From contig CAKSFP010000011.1 in NCBI GenBank assembly GCA_934454585.1, positions 1 to 64,000 on the forward strand: a stretch of 64,000 nucleotides of DNA. The letters are read 5' to 3'. The translations under genes and the position numbers were made by a program. The notes beneath the pieces are model-generated. The model saw nothing but the letters and a program-made list of their open reading frames with translations, did no database searches and had not been told where the DNA came from. Positions 1 to 8,464 of the stretch are shown here, piece after piece. The stretch's first letter is position 1. Each line of letters starts with the position of its first letter. The DNA is from an uncultured Clostridia bacterium (GTDB lineage Bacteria > Bacillota > Clostridia > UMGS1810).

Positions 1-66
1 TTACATCCCCTCAGTCATTCGGTTTGAATCAACCCGAATGACAGCTCCCCTTGCACAGGGGAGCCT
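1..66. repeat. REP-like palindromic intergenic repeat
   Basis: Two adjacent hairpins are visible: CATTCGG...CCGAATG at about 19-43, and GCTCCCCT-TGCAC-AGGGGAGC at about 43-63. This resembles the small dispersed 'GGCTCCCCTTGTGCAAGGGGAGC' palindromes that I recall from many Clostridia. No coding potential is seen. Confidence 0.6.
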
Positions 67-93
67 CGCGCACGAGCGCAAATTCTGCACAAA

Positions 94-255
94 GGCGAGG
101 GGGTATATATTATATTTTGAAAAACCGATAGCAGAAGTGCGTGGTTTAAGAAATATAATATATATCCCCGAGCCGGTACACAATTTCACAAGCCAACGCA
201 TAAAATTTTGTGCCGTCTGTGTGCGTGTCAAAATAAAATATACACCACCGAGCCG
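94..255. repeat. Inverted-end intergenic element, copy R1
   Basis: It begins GGCGAGGGGGTATAT and is followed by an inverted arm ending ATATATCCCCGAGCCG at about 151-175. A second right-end-like arm, AAATATACACCACCGAGCCG, ends at about 255. The right half (ACGCATAAAATTTTGTGCCG, then TCTGTGTGCGTG) matches the left part of the copy at 21938, while the conserved central core of that copy is missing. This is read as a rearranged or deleted member of the same family. The rest of 1-298 holds only the small REP at its left end. Confidence 0.65.
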
Positions 256-276
256 ATACACAAGCTTTACGAAACG

Positions 277-316
277 AAAAACCCAAGCCTGACATCCGTC
301 AACCTTGGGTTTTTCT
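277..316 (-). terminator. Rho-independent terminator overlapping the end of the AraC-type gene
   Basis: On the minus strand, AAAAACCCAAG pairs with CTTGGGTTTTT around a loop of about 15 nt and is followed by T-rich sequence. The upstream arm lies within the last codons of the regulator gene and its stop codon falls in the loop. Confidence 0.7.
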
Positions 317-2617
317 ATACACTCCGGGCGTGACGCCCTCATATTTCTTAAACACTCTTATAAAAGCATTGTTGTCTATAAATCCTACTTTTTCCGCAAT
401 CTCTTTCATGGTCATGTTGGACTCGAGGAGCAGCTTTTTCGCCGCATCTATCCGATATTTGTTTATATAGTCGCGCAGACTTTCGCCCGTCTCCGCCTTG
501 AAACATTTTGACAGATAGTGCGGATTCATGTCCATGTGATCCGCAATCATCACTATGCTGAGTCCCACATCGGAATAATTCCTCTGCGTGAAGTCGCTCA
601 CCCTTTTGAACAGAGTGCCGCTCTTTTGCGCCGCACCGCCAATGTCCGCAATTATCCTCTCGGCGGTATCGATGAGCACTTGTTTCACCGCATCGGGCGT
701 CACCGCGTTACTCACGGCGGCCGCCGGGGTGTGCTCGCGGCAAAACGCACTGCGCCGCTCGCTCGGCAGAGCCTTGAGGAGCGTATCCAATATGGCGAAT
801 TTTATGTTTATCATGTAGTCCGGCGGCATATTGATGCATCCGCGCAGAATGTCGCATATGATAGATCGCGCCGCATCTGCGTTCTGACTGCACACGGTGT
901 TGTAGAGTTTTTTCTGCACTTCGTCGGACAGGATATATCCGCCGCAGGCGTCCGCAGTGGAATATGTGGTGATGGCGGCGCCGTCGTTTCCGTCCGCAGA
1001 ACCGTATTCAAACACATCGCTCGCACAGATGGACAAAGCCTCGCTGTACGCCTCGTTCCACTCGTCGCGGCTGTGCTCCGCGCTTATTGCCGCGGTGAAA
1101 TATATGCCGAATTCACTGCTGATTATGTCATATGCCCCCGAAATGATGTTCTCCACATCATTTCCCTTGTCTACATTGACGATGACCGCAATGCCGAGGG
1201 CAAATCTGTCCAGCGGACAGGTCACACAGTGGTAATCGGCAGAGAACATATCCTCTATTATGTTCGTCAGCACAAGTTCCGTAAGACTGCGCTTTTCGCC
1301 GGCGTCGGACACATTGAACCCCTCAAAAAACCGTTCGTAATTATACACCGAGAGCAGAGCCACAACATAGCTGCCCTCCTCGTAATAGATGCCGTATTCC
1401 GCCGCCTTTGCCGCGCGCTCCGCATCCGAATCGGACGAACACTCCTCCGTGAGCAGTTCGTGCAGAAAATATGTCATAAGCATCTTGCGGTTGTCGCGGT
1501 AGACCCTGTCGTTGAGTGAGAGTTTCTCTTTAACGCTGTTTACAAACACATTGTACTCGCTCATGCACTCCTCGGGGTTCATCTCGAGTTTTGCCGAGAT
1601 GACATCTATCATGTTCTTCACCGGTTCGGCATTCTTCCTGGAAAAATAGAAAACACACCATATGCCGAGCATGAGAACGCCAAGCAGAGACGCATATGTC
1701 ACGGTGCGGATCTTGCTGACCTTGCTGAGGAAAAGCTCCTTCGGGAACATAAGCACATAGCGGATGTCCTTTATTACATCCGATTTTGCACAGGCCACGG
1801 CATACTCGCCGCCGGCTGTCTCGTGATAGAAAACACCGTTCTCCGTCATGCATTTTTCGCGGATGCGGTCGTCCATCTCGTGTTCGCTGTTTTGTGCAAT
1901 TACACTGCCGTCACCACTGAGCACATATATGTCCGCCGCAGAATCGTTCTGCACGCCCTGTGCATACAAAAAATTGTCCGACGACACCGTGATGACCAAG
2001 GTCGCCTGTGTGGAGTCAAACGGCAGCGACTGAACATAGGCAAACTCTTTCTGTGAAGAATTTGCCGCAGTCTGCCACGGTATGATCGACCGCGAATGGT
2101 GGCGGTTCATCAGTTCGTTCCACTCGTCCATGCTGCCAAGCTTGTTGCCGTAGACATCATAGGCGATTTTTTTGTTAGTGACGCCATTGCCCGATATCAC
2201 TCTGTCGGCATCACGAAAATATATGTATATGTCGGAAATTCCGTAAATGTTTATTCTGGCGTTTTTCAGTTCATTTGGGATGAGGTATGTCTCGTAATTG
2301 CTCACGCCTCTGCCGTCGGATATCTTTTGAATGTAATTTGTTATGTGCTGATTACCCGACACATTGGACATGACATTGTCGATAATCGTCGCCTGAGAGT
2401 CCACCTGGCGCGCCGTCATGGTGCACTGAGTCTCGCTCATGCGAGTGATTTCGTCAGCAACAATGTTCTCGGTGTAGTGGTAGACAAGCAGGGATACGGC
2501 AATGGGGATAATGAGGAAAAATGTATAGCTGAGCGCCAATATCTGCGAAAAAGAATATCGTCCGAATCTGTTGTTTATCATGCCTTTCAGGCTTTTGAGC
2601 ACACCTTTCACCCCCAT
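299..2617 (-). CDS. Membrane-anchored AraC-family transcriptional regulator
   Basis: 772 residues if started at this ATG. The N-terminus has a transmembrane helix (about residues 25-47), then an extracytoplasmic sensor region of roughly 250 residues of the Cache type, and a second helix near residue 305-330. A cytoplasmic linker resembling degenerate GGDEF/PucR-type regions follows. The last 100 residues are a double helix-turn-helix of the AraC type (HYLSKCFKAETGESLRDYI, then MKEIAEKVGFIDNNAFIRVF). Such one-component regulators in Firmicutes typically sense extracellular glycans or their breakdown products and control nearby carbohydrate genes. It lies just downstream of the secreted SGNH hydrolase gene on the same strand, so that gene is a plausible target. 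The start is uncertain: GTG at codon 6, behind a GGGGGTG, is also possible. Confidence 0.9.
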   Translation of the reverse strand: MGVKGVLKSLKGMINNRFGRYSFSQILALSYTFFLIIPIAVSLLVYHYTENIVADEITRMSETQCTMTARQVDSQATIIDNVMSNVSGNQHITNYIQKISDGRGVSNYETYLIPNELKNARINIYGISDIYIYFRDADRVISGNGVTNKKIAYDVYGNKLGSMDEWNELMNRHHSRSIIPWQTAANSSQKEFAYVQSLPFDSTQATLVITVSSDNFLYAQGVQNDSAADIYVLSGDGSVIAQNSEHEMDDRIREKCMTENGVFYHETAGGEYAVACAKSDVIKDIRYVLMFPKELFLSKVSKIRTVTYASLLGVLMLGIWCVFYFSRKNAEPVKNMIDVISAKLEMNPEECMSEYNVFVNSVKEKLSLNDRVYRDNRKMLMTYFLHELLTEECSSDSDAERAAKAAEYGIYYEEGSYVVALLSVYNYERFFEGFNVSDAGEKRSLTELVLTNIIEDMFSADYHCVTCPLDRFALGIAVIVNVDKGNDVENIISGAYDIISSEFGIYFTAAISAEHSRDEWNEAYSEALSICASDVFEYGSADGNDGAAITTYSTADACGGYILSDEVQKKLYNTVCSQNADAARSIICDILRGCINMPPDYMINIKFAILDTLLKALPSERRSAFCREHTPAAAVSNAVTPDAVKQVLIDTAERIIADIGGAAQKSGTLFKRVSDFTQRNYSDVGLSIVMIADHMDMNPHYLSKCFKAETGESLRDYINKYRIDAAKKLLLESNMTMKEIAEKVGFIDNNAFIRVFKKYEGVTPGVYRKTQG

Positions 2618-2685
2618 TTATGATATGGTTATATTTTATCATATAATGAGGGCGGTGTCAACATTGCAAAATTTTACATCGAATG

Positions 2686-2715
2686 TAGGGGCGACCCCGT
2701 GAGGTCGCCCCTATT
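2686..2715. terminator. GC-rich hairpin between the SGNH and AraC genes
   Basis: TAGGGGCGACC pairs with GGTCGCCCCTA around a short loop, 13 bp downstream of the SGNH hydrolase stop codon. There is no clean T-tract next to it. It may be a weak terminator or one of the small dispersed 'GTAGGGGCGAC' palindromes; related hairpins occur near 29.2 and 29.46 kb. Confidence 0.5.
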
Positions 2716-2727
2716 ATTCATTAATTC

Positions 2728-5700
2728 CTATTCCACATAACCCAATACCTGCATCTTCTCATACAAACACTTTGCAAACAGCGCATAACCCGTGTCATTC
2801 ATGTGCACATCATCCGTGGGACTGTTGTTAAGCAGCGACGGCGGAATTTTGCCCTGTGCAAGATACTCGTTGTCCTTATCTGTCAGCGTCACACCGTTTC
2901 CCGTCAGGAAATCCGCATTTGTAAGATAGCCCTTGACATCCAGGAAATGTTCACCGTATTTTGCCTTCAGCGCTGCGTCGGTCTGCGCCCACGCGCCCGT
3001 GCCGCCTGTGGTCACACCAACAACGACGAATTTGTCGGGATATTTGAAATTGGCTATCATGTTGTCCAGCGTGTTTATAAGGTCTGCACTGTCGGCATCG
3101 TTTGCCGTCTTGTTGGACGGACCCCAGCCGCCGTTTGAGCTTACCGCCATCACATTTATGTCTGCCTTGAGGTTGTTTGCATCAACGATAAGCCTGTCGC
3201 CCTTTGCCGCAGACACCGCCTCACCGGCGGTCTTTCGGGTGAATTTTGCGCGGTTGAGCACACGGGGCCACACGCTGTTGTTCACCTCTATTCCGAGCGT
3301 ACCCTCAACACCGTTTATCACACACGGATTCCAGCCGGCAAGCGAGGCATTGCGCGGAGTAACAACCCCGGCATAATTGCCGTCTTTGTCATATGCCGAG
3401 AATTTTATCTCCACGGGAACGGTGTCTGCCGGAATGGTAACATCCCCGTCAAGTTTTATGATATATCCGCCCTGGCGCGCCGCAATTGTTGTCTGTGTTT
3501 CGCCGCCGACTCCCATGTTGTATGAATCAAGTCCCGTAAGCCGTCCGAGAACCGCCGGATATGATGTTGCGTCCTCATTGCTGCTGCCCTGACCGCGCGT
3601 TATGCTGGCACCCCAGCAAGCTATGCTCGGCTTTGACACATATGTCTTTGCCTCACACATCGGCCGCAGGGCATTGCCGATAACCATAGCTTTCGCCAGC
3701 GCAAACTCACCTCTGAGCGTGACAGATGTCTCACCCTGCAATGCCGAATAGTCAACCCGAAGCATATTGCCATCCTCATCATATTCCGCAAGCACAAGAA
3801 CTGCTCCCTTAAGATTTGCTCTCGCAGTCACCTTGCCGGCATCACCGATGATTGTCGCATCGTTGCGAATGTTCTTTCTCACCGTATAATAACTCATGTT
3901 GTTTTTGTCGTCGCTCACTATGATGAGGTTGCCGTCATAAAGCGGATTTTCGTCCACCATGTAGTAGTCATATGTCTCTGTGTCAAATACTGTTATCATT
4001 GCGCCGTCGCTGCATTTGAGGTCGCCGACGGTTGTCCTCTCGTACACATTAAGAATGTTCCCGTTAATCGCAGTTGCCTCACCGTCCGACATAAGGTGCG
4101 GCATAGATGCAACTGCAGGATATTCATCGTGCGCAGTTACGGTGATATCGTCGATGTAGCTGTTTATCGCCGCATATAGCGTTGTGCCGTCGCCCTTGTT
4201 CACATCCTTGCCGTACACTGCAAAACGGATCGGCGTGAGTGCAGAGCTCGTGACATTTCCGTTCTTCTTCCCCGTGAAAGCAGTGTTCTTGCAAATCTCT
4301 TTTCCGTTCACATAAAGGTCAACCGAGAATGACATCTCATTCTCACTCGTGTTCGCCGGGATTGAGTTGTTCCTGATTATGTAAACTATCTTATTCCATT
4401 GGTAGCGTTCCAGGGCGTTTGTCACCGCCGCACCGTCATCGGTGCAGGCGAGCACGGGCGATATTGCATTATGCCCCTGTGTGGTAAACTTGACTTCTTT
4501 GAAATCAGCACTGCCGGGCATGAAATTTACTTCATATTTTATATATTGCCTGTCCGCCGGCGCAAGCACATAAGTGTAGATATTGTTGCCGTTAAAACCG
4601 CTTGTGTTATCCAGGCTCTCCGCCCGTTTGAAGTTGAGCGAAATGTCGGCGGTCGTCTTGCCGCCAATGTGTGACGGAAACTCCGCAGTGTAGTAACCGC
4701 CGTTTGCAAGGGTCAGCCCGGAATCGACGACGCTGTTTGAAAATTTGGTTCTGTATACAATGTCGCCGTCTATAGGAGCTGTCACTGTGTAGGTGCTCAT
4801 ATATGCACCGTCCGACACAACGATCTTTGCCCCATCGGCAAGCACGGAATCCGCCATCAGCGCAAAGGAGAACGAGTCGTCGGAATAAGCCGAGACTGTG
4901 CCGAAAGCCGCCGATAAGGCAGACAGCTTTGTGTCACCTGCAACCGTGATTGTGAAATCATCATTCACGGTGTAGCCGTCTCCGGGCACAACCGTCGGGA
5001 TTGACGGCGCACCGGGGTTTTCGTCGGTGATGTATACCTTGAAGTCGTCCAGATAAAGTTTCTGGTCAAACGCGCCGAAAGAGCCGCAGTCGAACATCAG
5101 CCTGTGGGGGTACACATATGCTTCGTTGTAGCCTGCGAAGGCGCGCCCGTCTTTGACAAGGGCGCCGTTTATGTAAACCTGCGTGAGGGCAAGTCCGTTG
5201 TCTTTGCTTGCCGTGGACGGTTGGGTGACAAAACGAATGTTGTTCCAACTGCCGATTCTCACTTTACCGTCTTTTTCGTTCACTGTCGGAGTTATGAAAA
5301 CCCCGGCATTCGGCTGCATGGCAATCGTGCCGAATGAATATCCGTTTACCGGAAAAAAATTCACCTCGGCAACGATGTATTTGTTTCCGACAGATGCCTC
5401 ATTGTAGTTGAAAAACAGATGTTGTTTGTGGTTGTTTGTCCGTTTGTAATCGTCCGATGTTGTTGGCAATGCAGGCACAAGTCCGAGTGCTGATATGTCA
5501 TCCGCCGCCTTGCCGCCTATGCCTTTTGCCGTCGTCACCGCAGAGCCTCCCACATTCACATTTGCGCCGTTCCGGTCAGCATAGCTGTTGGTCTGAACGA
5601 TTGCGGATGTCAGGTCGGCGCCGCTCTTGTCGGCAATAATTACAGATTCTGCCGACGCGGTGATGTTTGCGGAAAATGCCGCCGTGAGCATGATTGCCGC

Positions 5701-5742
5701 CGCGGTTGACAATGAGACCAGTTTTCCGAGAAGTTTTTTCAT
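2728..5742 (-). CDS. Secreted multidomain SGNH/GDSL-type hydrolase with LamG-like modules
   Basis: About 1004 residues from the ATG preceded by GGGTGG; an upstream TTG two codons earlier is less likely. A signal peptide covers about residues 1-33. Two LamG/concanavalin-like beta-sandwich regions (about 90-245 and 330-545) are separated by an Ig/cadherin-like linker. The last 300 residues form an SGNH hydrolase. The nucleophile block reads CWGASITRG near residue 707 (GAS instead of GDS), block II is NMGVGGET, and the catalytic Asp-His block is DDVHMND near residue 976. An insertion of about 110 residues separates block II from the next block. SGNH enzymes of this layout are usually carbohydrate or pectin acyl-esterases, so the inferred role is deacylation of a plant or mucin glycan outside the cell. 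The substrate cannot be read from the sequence. Confidence 0.88.
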   Translation of the reverse strand: MKKLLGKLVSLSTAAAIMLTAAFSANITASAESVIIADKSGADLTSAIVQTNSYADRNGANVNVGGSAVTTAKGIGGKAADDISALGLVPALPTTSDDYKRTNNHKQHLFFNYNEASVGNKYIVAEVNFFPVNGYSFGTIAMQPNAGVFITPTVNEKDGKVRIGSWNNIRFVTQPSTASKDNGLALTQVYINGALVKDGRAFAGYNEAYVYPHRLMFDCGSFGAFDQKLYLDDFKVYITDENPGAPSIPTVVPGDGYTVNDDFTITVAGDTKLSALSAAFGTVSAYSDDSFSFALMADSVLADGAKIVVSDGAYMSTYTVTAPIDGDIVYRTKFSNSVVDSGLTLANGGYYTAEFPSHIGGKTTADISLNFKRAESLDNTSGFNGNNIYTYVLAPADRQYIKYEVNFMPGSADFKEVKFTTQGHNAISPVLACTDDGAAVTNALERYQWNKIVYIIRNNSIPANTSENEMSFSVDLYVNGKEICKNTAFTGKKNGNVTSSALTPIRFAVYGKDVNKGDGTTLYAAINSYIDDITVTAHDEYPAVASMPHLMSDGEATAINGNILNVYERTTVGDLKCSDGAMITVFDTETYDYYMVDENPLYDGNLIIVSDDKNNMSYYTVRKNIRNDATIIGDAGKVTARANLKGAVLVLAEYDEDGNMLRVDYSALQGETSVTLRGEFALAKAMVIGNALRPMCEAKTYVSKPSIACWGASITRGQGSSNEDATSYPAVLGRLTGLDSYNMGVGGETQTTIAARQGGYIIKLDGDVTIPADTVPVEIKFSAYDKDGNYAGVVTPRNASLAGWNPCVINGVEGTLGIEVNNSVWPRVLNRAKFTRKTAGEAVSAAKGDRLIVDANNLKADINVMAVSSNGGWGPSNKTANDADSADLINTLDNMIANFKYPDKFVVVGVTTGGTGAWAQTDAALKAKYGEHFLDVKGYLTNADFLTGNGVTLTDKDNEYLAQGKIPPSLLNNSPTDDVHMNDTGYALFAKCLYEKMQVLGYVE

Positions 5743-5860
5743 TTTCAAAATCCACCCTTTCGTTTATAATGCACTTACGATGCAATTCATTAAACTGCAA
5801 ATATGACCGAAAAGATATATAATCATTCTGTGCCGATAAAACATATACCTCATCATATTG

Positions 5861-5915
5861 ATTATACACCATTCCGGCGCTCCGAAACAGAGCCAAAATT
5901 CGCTTCTTTTGGCTC
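5861..5915 (-). promoter_or_regulatory. Putative promoter -10 and upstream palindromic operator of the SGNH hydrolase gene
   Basis: On the minus strand a perfect -10 TATAAT (5861-5866) lies about 120 bp upstream of the start codon, with only a weak -35. Immediately upstream is an inverted repeat, GAGCCAAAA-8 nt-TTTTGGCTC (5890-5915), with perfect 9-bp arms. Its position just upstream of the promoter suits an activator or catabolite-type regulator site. The rest of 5743-6110 shows nothing recognisable. Confidence 0.5.
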
Positions 5916-6110
5916 ATATCTCATATTAATGTTATCACGAAAAAACGGAGGATTCAACTGACACTATCTTGTTTTTAGGGTCATTTTCTTAGTTTGAAAA
6001 AATTGAGAAATTCGGATTATGCCTTGTTCGATACAGTGCGGCAGAGAACGGTCACGGACCGCTCCTACCCACACGCATCCACAAACCGATATGCAAATCA
6101 GATACGATTG

Positions 6111-7076
6111 TTAATTCTGCCTGAAAATATCTGCCTCGCCCCTCATGGGATAGGCGGCAATCGTCTCACCGTCAAGATTTTCTCTGTGCATATCGACTGC
6201 ATTCACACGGCTGTTTTCATATGTGGTGTAATAATAAATGCCCTTGTCGGCATTTACACAATTGGAAAACACCGTGATTTCATACTTGCCCGGTTCAACC
6301 TCGCAGCAGCCCCTCTGCTGCTCCGCCGCACCGAGAATATGGAAAAACTGCGCAACCGACGCCCTCTCGCCGCCGCCGGATACGGAATTTGCCCTGACAA
6401 ACGCCGTGCGTACAAATCGCGAGCGCGACGACAAATCGCCCGGCAGTCCGATGGCGCCCATGCCGCGGCTGTATGTGACAAGCGGCAGACCGGAGCAAAA
6501 ATTGTTCCCCGGCTGTCCCGACGACAGCGACATGTAGTCGTTCAGCGCAAACATCTGCATCGGAAACGGCGGATTGTTGGTAAGCACGCCTGTCGGGTTG
6601 TCGTATATGTGCACCCCGTCCTCCATGCACTCAAGCACAAAGCAATCCGTCCTGTCCGCCACCAGCCAGTGCAGCTGAGCGGCAGGCATTTCCGGCGCAA
6701 AAGGTGTGTCGGTAATATTTATGTCATTCAAAATCTGCCGAGCCTCTGCGGCGGTGGCACATTGCCGCAGGATAAAAGGAATCAGCTCATACTGTGCTGC
6801 ATTTTTCTTGTCATCTCTCTTGGCGTAATATACCGCATTGCCGACAAAATTCAACCCTGCCATGCACACTCCACGCTCGTTTGCCGCGTCATAAAAAAGC
6901 GGATATCCGTCTCTGATGTGCGCCGTGCCTATCAGCGCAAAACCGTGCTCCGCGACCGCGCCGCCGAACTTAAAGCTGCGCGGAACCACGGTCACGCTCT
7001 CTCCGTAGGTAAATTCGTAGTCAAGGTTTCTGCCGAAATAAAAATCGTCTGTCATGTATGTTGCCGCTGTGCACAT
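6111..7076 (-). CDS. Choloylglycine hydrolase family protein (bile salt hydrolase-like)
   Basis: 321 residues, the usual length for the family. The chain starts MCTAATY, so removal of Met exposes the N-terminal nucleophile Cys2. Other family residues are visible: Arg16 and Asp19 in FGRNLDYE, Asn in GLNFVGN, Asn in VLTNNPPF, and Arg in SSRSRFVR. The stretches EQQRGCCEVE and KGIYYYTTYENS are typical of bile salt hydrolases rather than penicillin V acylases. The enzyme cleaves the amide bond of glycine- or taurine-conjugated bile acids in the cytoplasm. A good ribosome-binding site (GAGGAGATG) precedes the ATG. It stands alone, divergent from galE, with its own promoter. Substrate preference (bile acid versus penicillin V or N-acyl homoserine lactone) is inference. 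Confidence 0.93.
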   Translation of the reverse strand: MCTAATYMTDDFYFGRNLDYEFTYGESVTVVPRSFKFGGAVAEHGFALIGTAHIRDGYPLFYDAANERGVCMAGLNFVGNAVYYAKRDDKKNAAQYELIPFILRQCATAAEARQILNDINITDTPFAPEMPAAQLHWLVADRTDCFVLECMEDGVHIYDNPTGVLTNNPPFPMQMFALNDYMSLSSGQPGNNFCSGLPLVTYSRGMGAIGLPGDLSSRSRFVRTAFVRANSVSGGGERASVAQFFHILGAAEQQRGCCEVEPGKYEITVFSNCVNADKGIYYYTTYENSRVNAVDMHRENLDGETIAAYPMRGEADIFRQN

Positions 7077-7103
7077 AATAAAATCATCTCCTCATATTGC
7101 TTT

Positions 7104-7132
7104 ATTATACGCCTCAATGCGGAAAATATCAA
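7104..7132 (-). promoter_or_regulatory. Promoter of the bile salt hydrolase-like gene
   Basis: Minus strand: -35 TTGATA (7127-7132), 17-bp spacer, -10 TATAAT (7104-7109), ending about 28 bp before the start codon. Confidence 0.75.
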
Positions 7133-7269
7133 GACGATGTTTCGGGATGAGGTTTTACAAATTTATTTTCAAAAACGATTGACAAAATTGCATTTCGGGG
7201 GTTATGCACCATATGAAAATAAAAATCTGCTGTTTCAACGGAAAATTCAAAGTTTTGTAATATTTTATA

Positions 7270-7298
7270 TTGAAAATCGAGAAACTTTGTTGTATAAT
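7270..7298 (+). promoter_or_regulatory. Promoter of galE
   Basis: TTGAAA (7270-7275), 17-bp spacer, TATAAT (7293-7298), about 48 bp upstream of the galE ATG. Confidence 0.8.
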
Positions 7299-7346
7299 CA
7301 AATTAAGTAATAAAATTATTCAAAAAATTTCAACGGAGATGATATC

Positions 7347-8345
7347 ATGATTCTTGTAACCGGAGGTGCCGGCTTTATCGGCAGCCACACTTGCGTAGAA
7401 CTGCTCAACAGCGGATATGAAGTTGCTATTATAGATAACTTTTGCAACTCAAGTCCCGATGTGCTCGACAAGATACGCGAGATAACAAAAAAAGATTTCA
7501 AATTCTATGAGGCAGACCTGCTCGACAGAGAAAAAGTTGAAAAAATCTTTGAAGAAAACAAGATTGACGCAGTAATCCACTTTGCCGGACTCAAGGCAGT
7601 AGGCGAATCTGTGGAGAAACCCATGGAATACTACCACAACAACATCGGCTCGACGCTCATCCTGACCGAGACAATGGCGAAATACGGCTGCAAAAAAATC
7701 GTGTTCTCGTCATCGGCAACTGTGTACGGCAACCCGAAGACAGTGCCGATTAAAGAGGATTTTCCGCTGCACACCACAAACCCATACGGCAGCACAAAAC
7801 TTATGATCGAAAACATACTCACCGATATCCACACAGCCGACAACGAGTGGAGCATTGCTCTGCTGAGGTATTTCAACCCCATCGGTGCGCACAAGAGCGG
7901 ACTCATCGGCGAGAACCCGAACGGTATCCCAAACAACCTTGTGCCCTACATATCTCAGGTTGCAGTCGGAATAAGAGACCACCTGAATGTCTTCGGTGAC
8001 GACTACGACACCCCTGACGGCACGGGTGTGAGAGACTACATCCATGTGGTTGACCTGGCGCTCGGTCACATAAAGGCTGTTGAGAAGATAAGCGACACCA
8101 CTGGCGTGAAGATTTACAACCTCGGCACTGGAAAAGGATATTCCGTCCTTGAAGTGCTGCACGCATACGAAAAAGCTTGCGGCAAGACTCTCAAATACGA
8201 GATTGCGCCGAGAAGAAGCGGAGACATAGCCATGTGCTACGCCGACACGGAAAAATCAAAAACCGAACTCGGCTGGACTGCTGAGCGCGGAATTGACGAG
8301 ATGTGTGAGGACTCGTGGAGATTCACACAGATGAATCTTAAATAA
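7347..8345 (+). CDS. galE: UDP-glucose 4-epimerase
   Basis: 332 residues, close to the usual length of GalE. It is a short-chain dehydrogenase/reductase of the extended type. The NAD-binding motif is VTGGAGFIGSH at residues 3-13, the Ser/Thr block is SSSATVYG near 122-129, and the catalytic pair is YGSTK near 146-150. The NPIGAH and GVRDYIHVVDL segments are characteristic of GalE. It interconverts UDP-glucose and UDP-galactose for the Leloir pathway and envelope polysaccharides. A GGAG ribosome site precedes the ATG. The gene is monocistronic and one of the few on the plus strand. Confidence 0.96.
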   Translation: MILVTGGAGFIGSHTCVELLNSGYEVAIIDNFCNSSPDVLDKIREITKKDFKFYEADLLDREKVEKIFEENKIDAVIHFAGLKAVGESVEKPMEYYHNNIGSTLILTETMAKYGCKKIVFSSSATVYGNPKTVPIKEDFPLHTTNPYGSTKLMIENILTDIHTADNEWSIALLRYFNPIGAHKSGLIGENPNGIPNNLVPYISQVAVGIRDHLNVFGDDYDTPDGTGVRDYIHVVDLALGHIKAVEKISDTTGVKIYNLGTGKGYSVLEVLHAYEKACGKTLKYEIAPRRSGDIAMCYADTEKSKTELGWTAERGIDEMCEDSWRFTQMNLK

Positions 8346-8395
8346 ACTTTCAATTTCGGATGTCAAATGCTTGACAAAATATAAAACCATGGCAT

Positions 8396-8436
8396 AACAA
8401 AGATGTGGAAACCGTCCGGGTTCCCACATCTTTGTT
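8396..8436. terminator. Hairpin terminator between convergent galE and cvpA
   Basis: AACAAAGATGTGG pairs with CCACATCTTTGTT around a GC-rich loop. It sits between the 3' ends of two convergent genes and probably serves both directions. The T-tail is short on either side. Confidence 0.65.
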
Positions 8437-8464
8437 ATATCACTATTTAATTGTTTGTCAACAC

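Noticed and set aside
1..342. Open frame of 113 codons on the minus strand at the left edge
   Set aside because: It runs through repeat R1, a REP palindrome and the AraC gene terminator, and resembles no protein.
518..1519. Long plus-strand frame opposite the AraC-type gene
   Set aside because: It is a mirror frame of a well-supported regulator; its composition (rich in His, Arg and Cys) and lack of a ribosome site are typical of antisense shadows.
5994..7310. 438-codon plus-strand frame opposite the bile salt hydrolase-like gene
   Set aside because: The minus-strand product has complete family motifs and a promoter; the plus frame is basic, unstructured and lacks a ribosome site.
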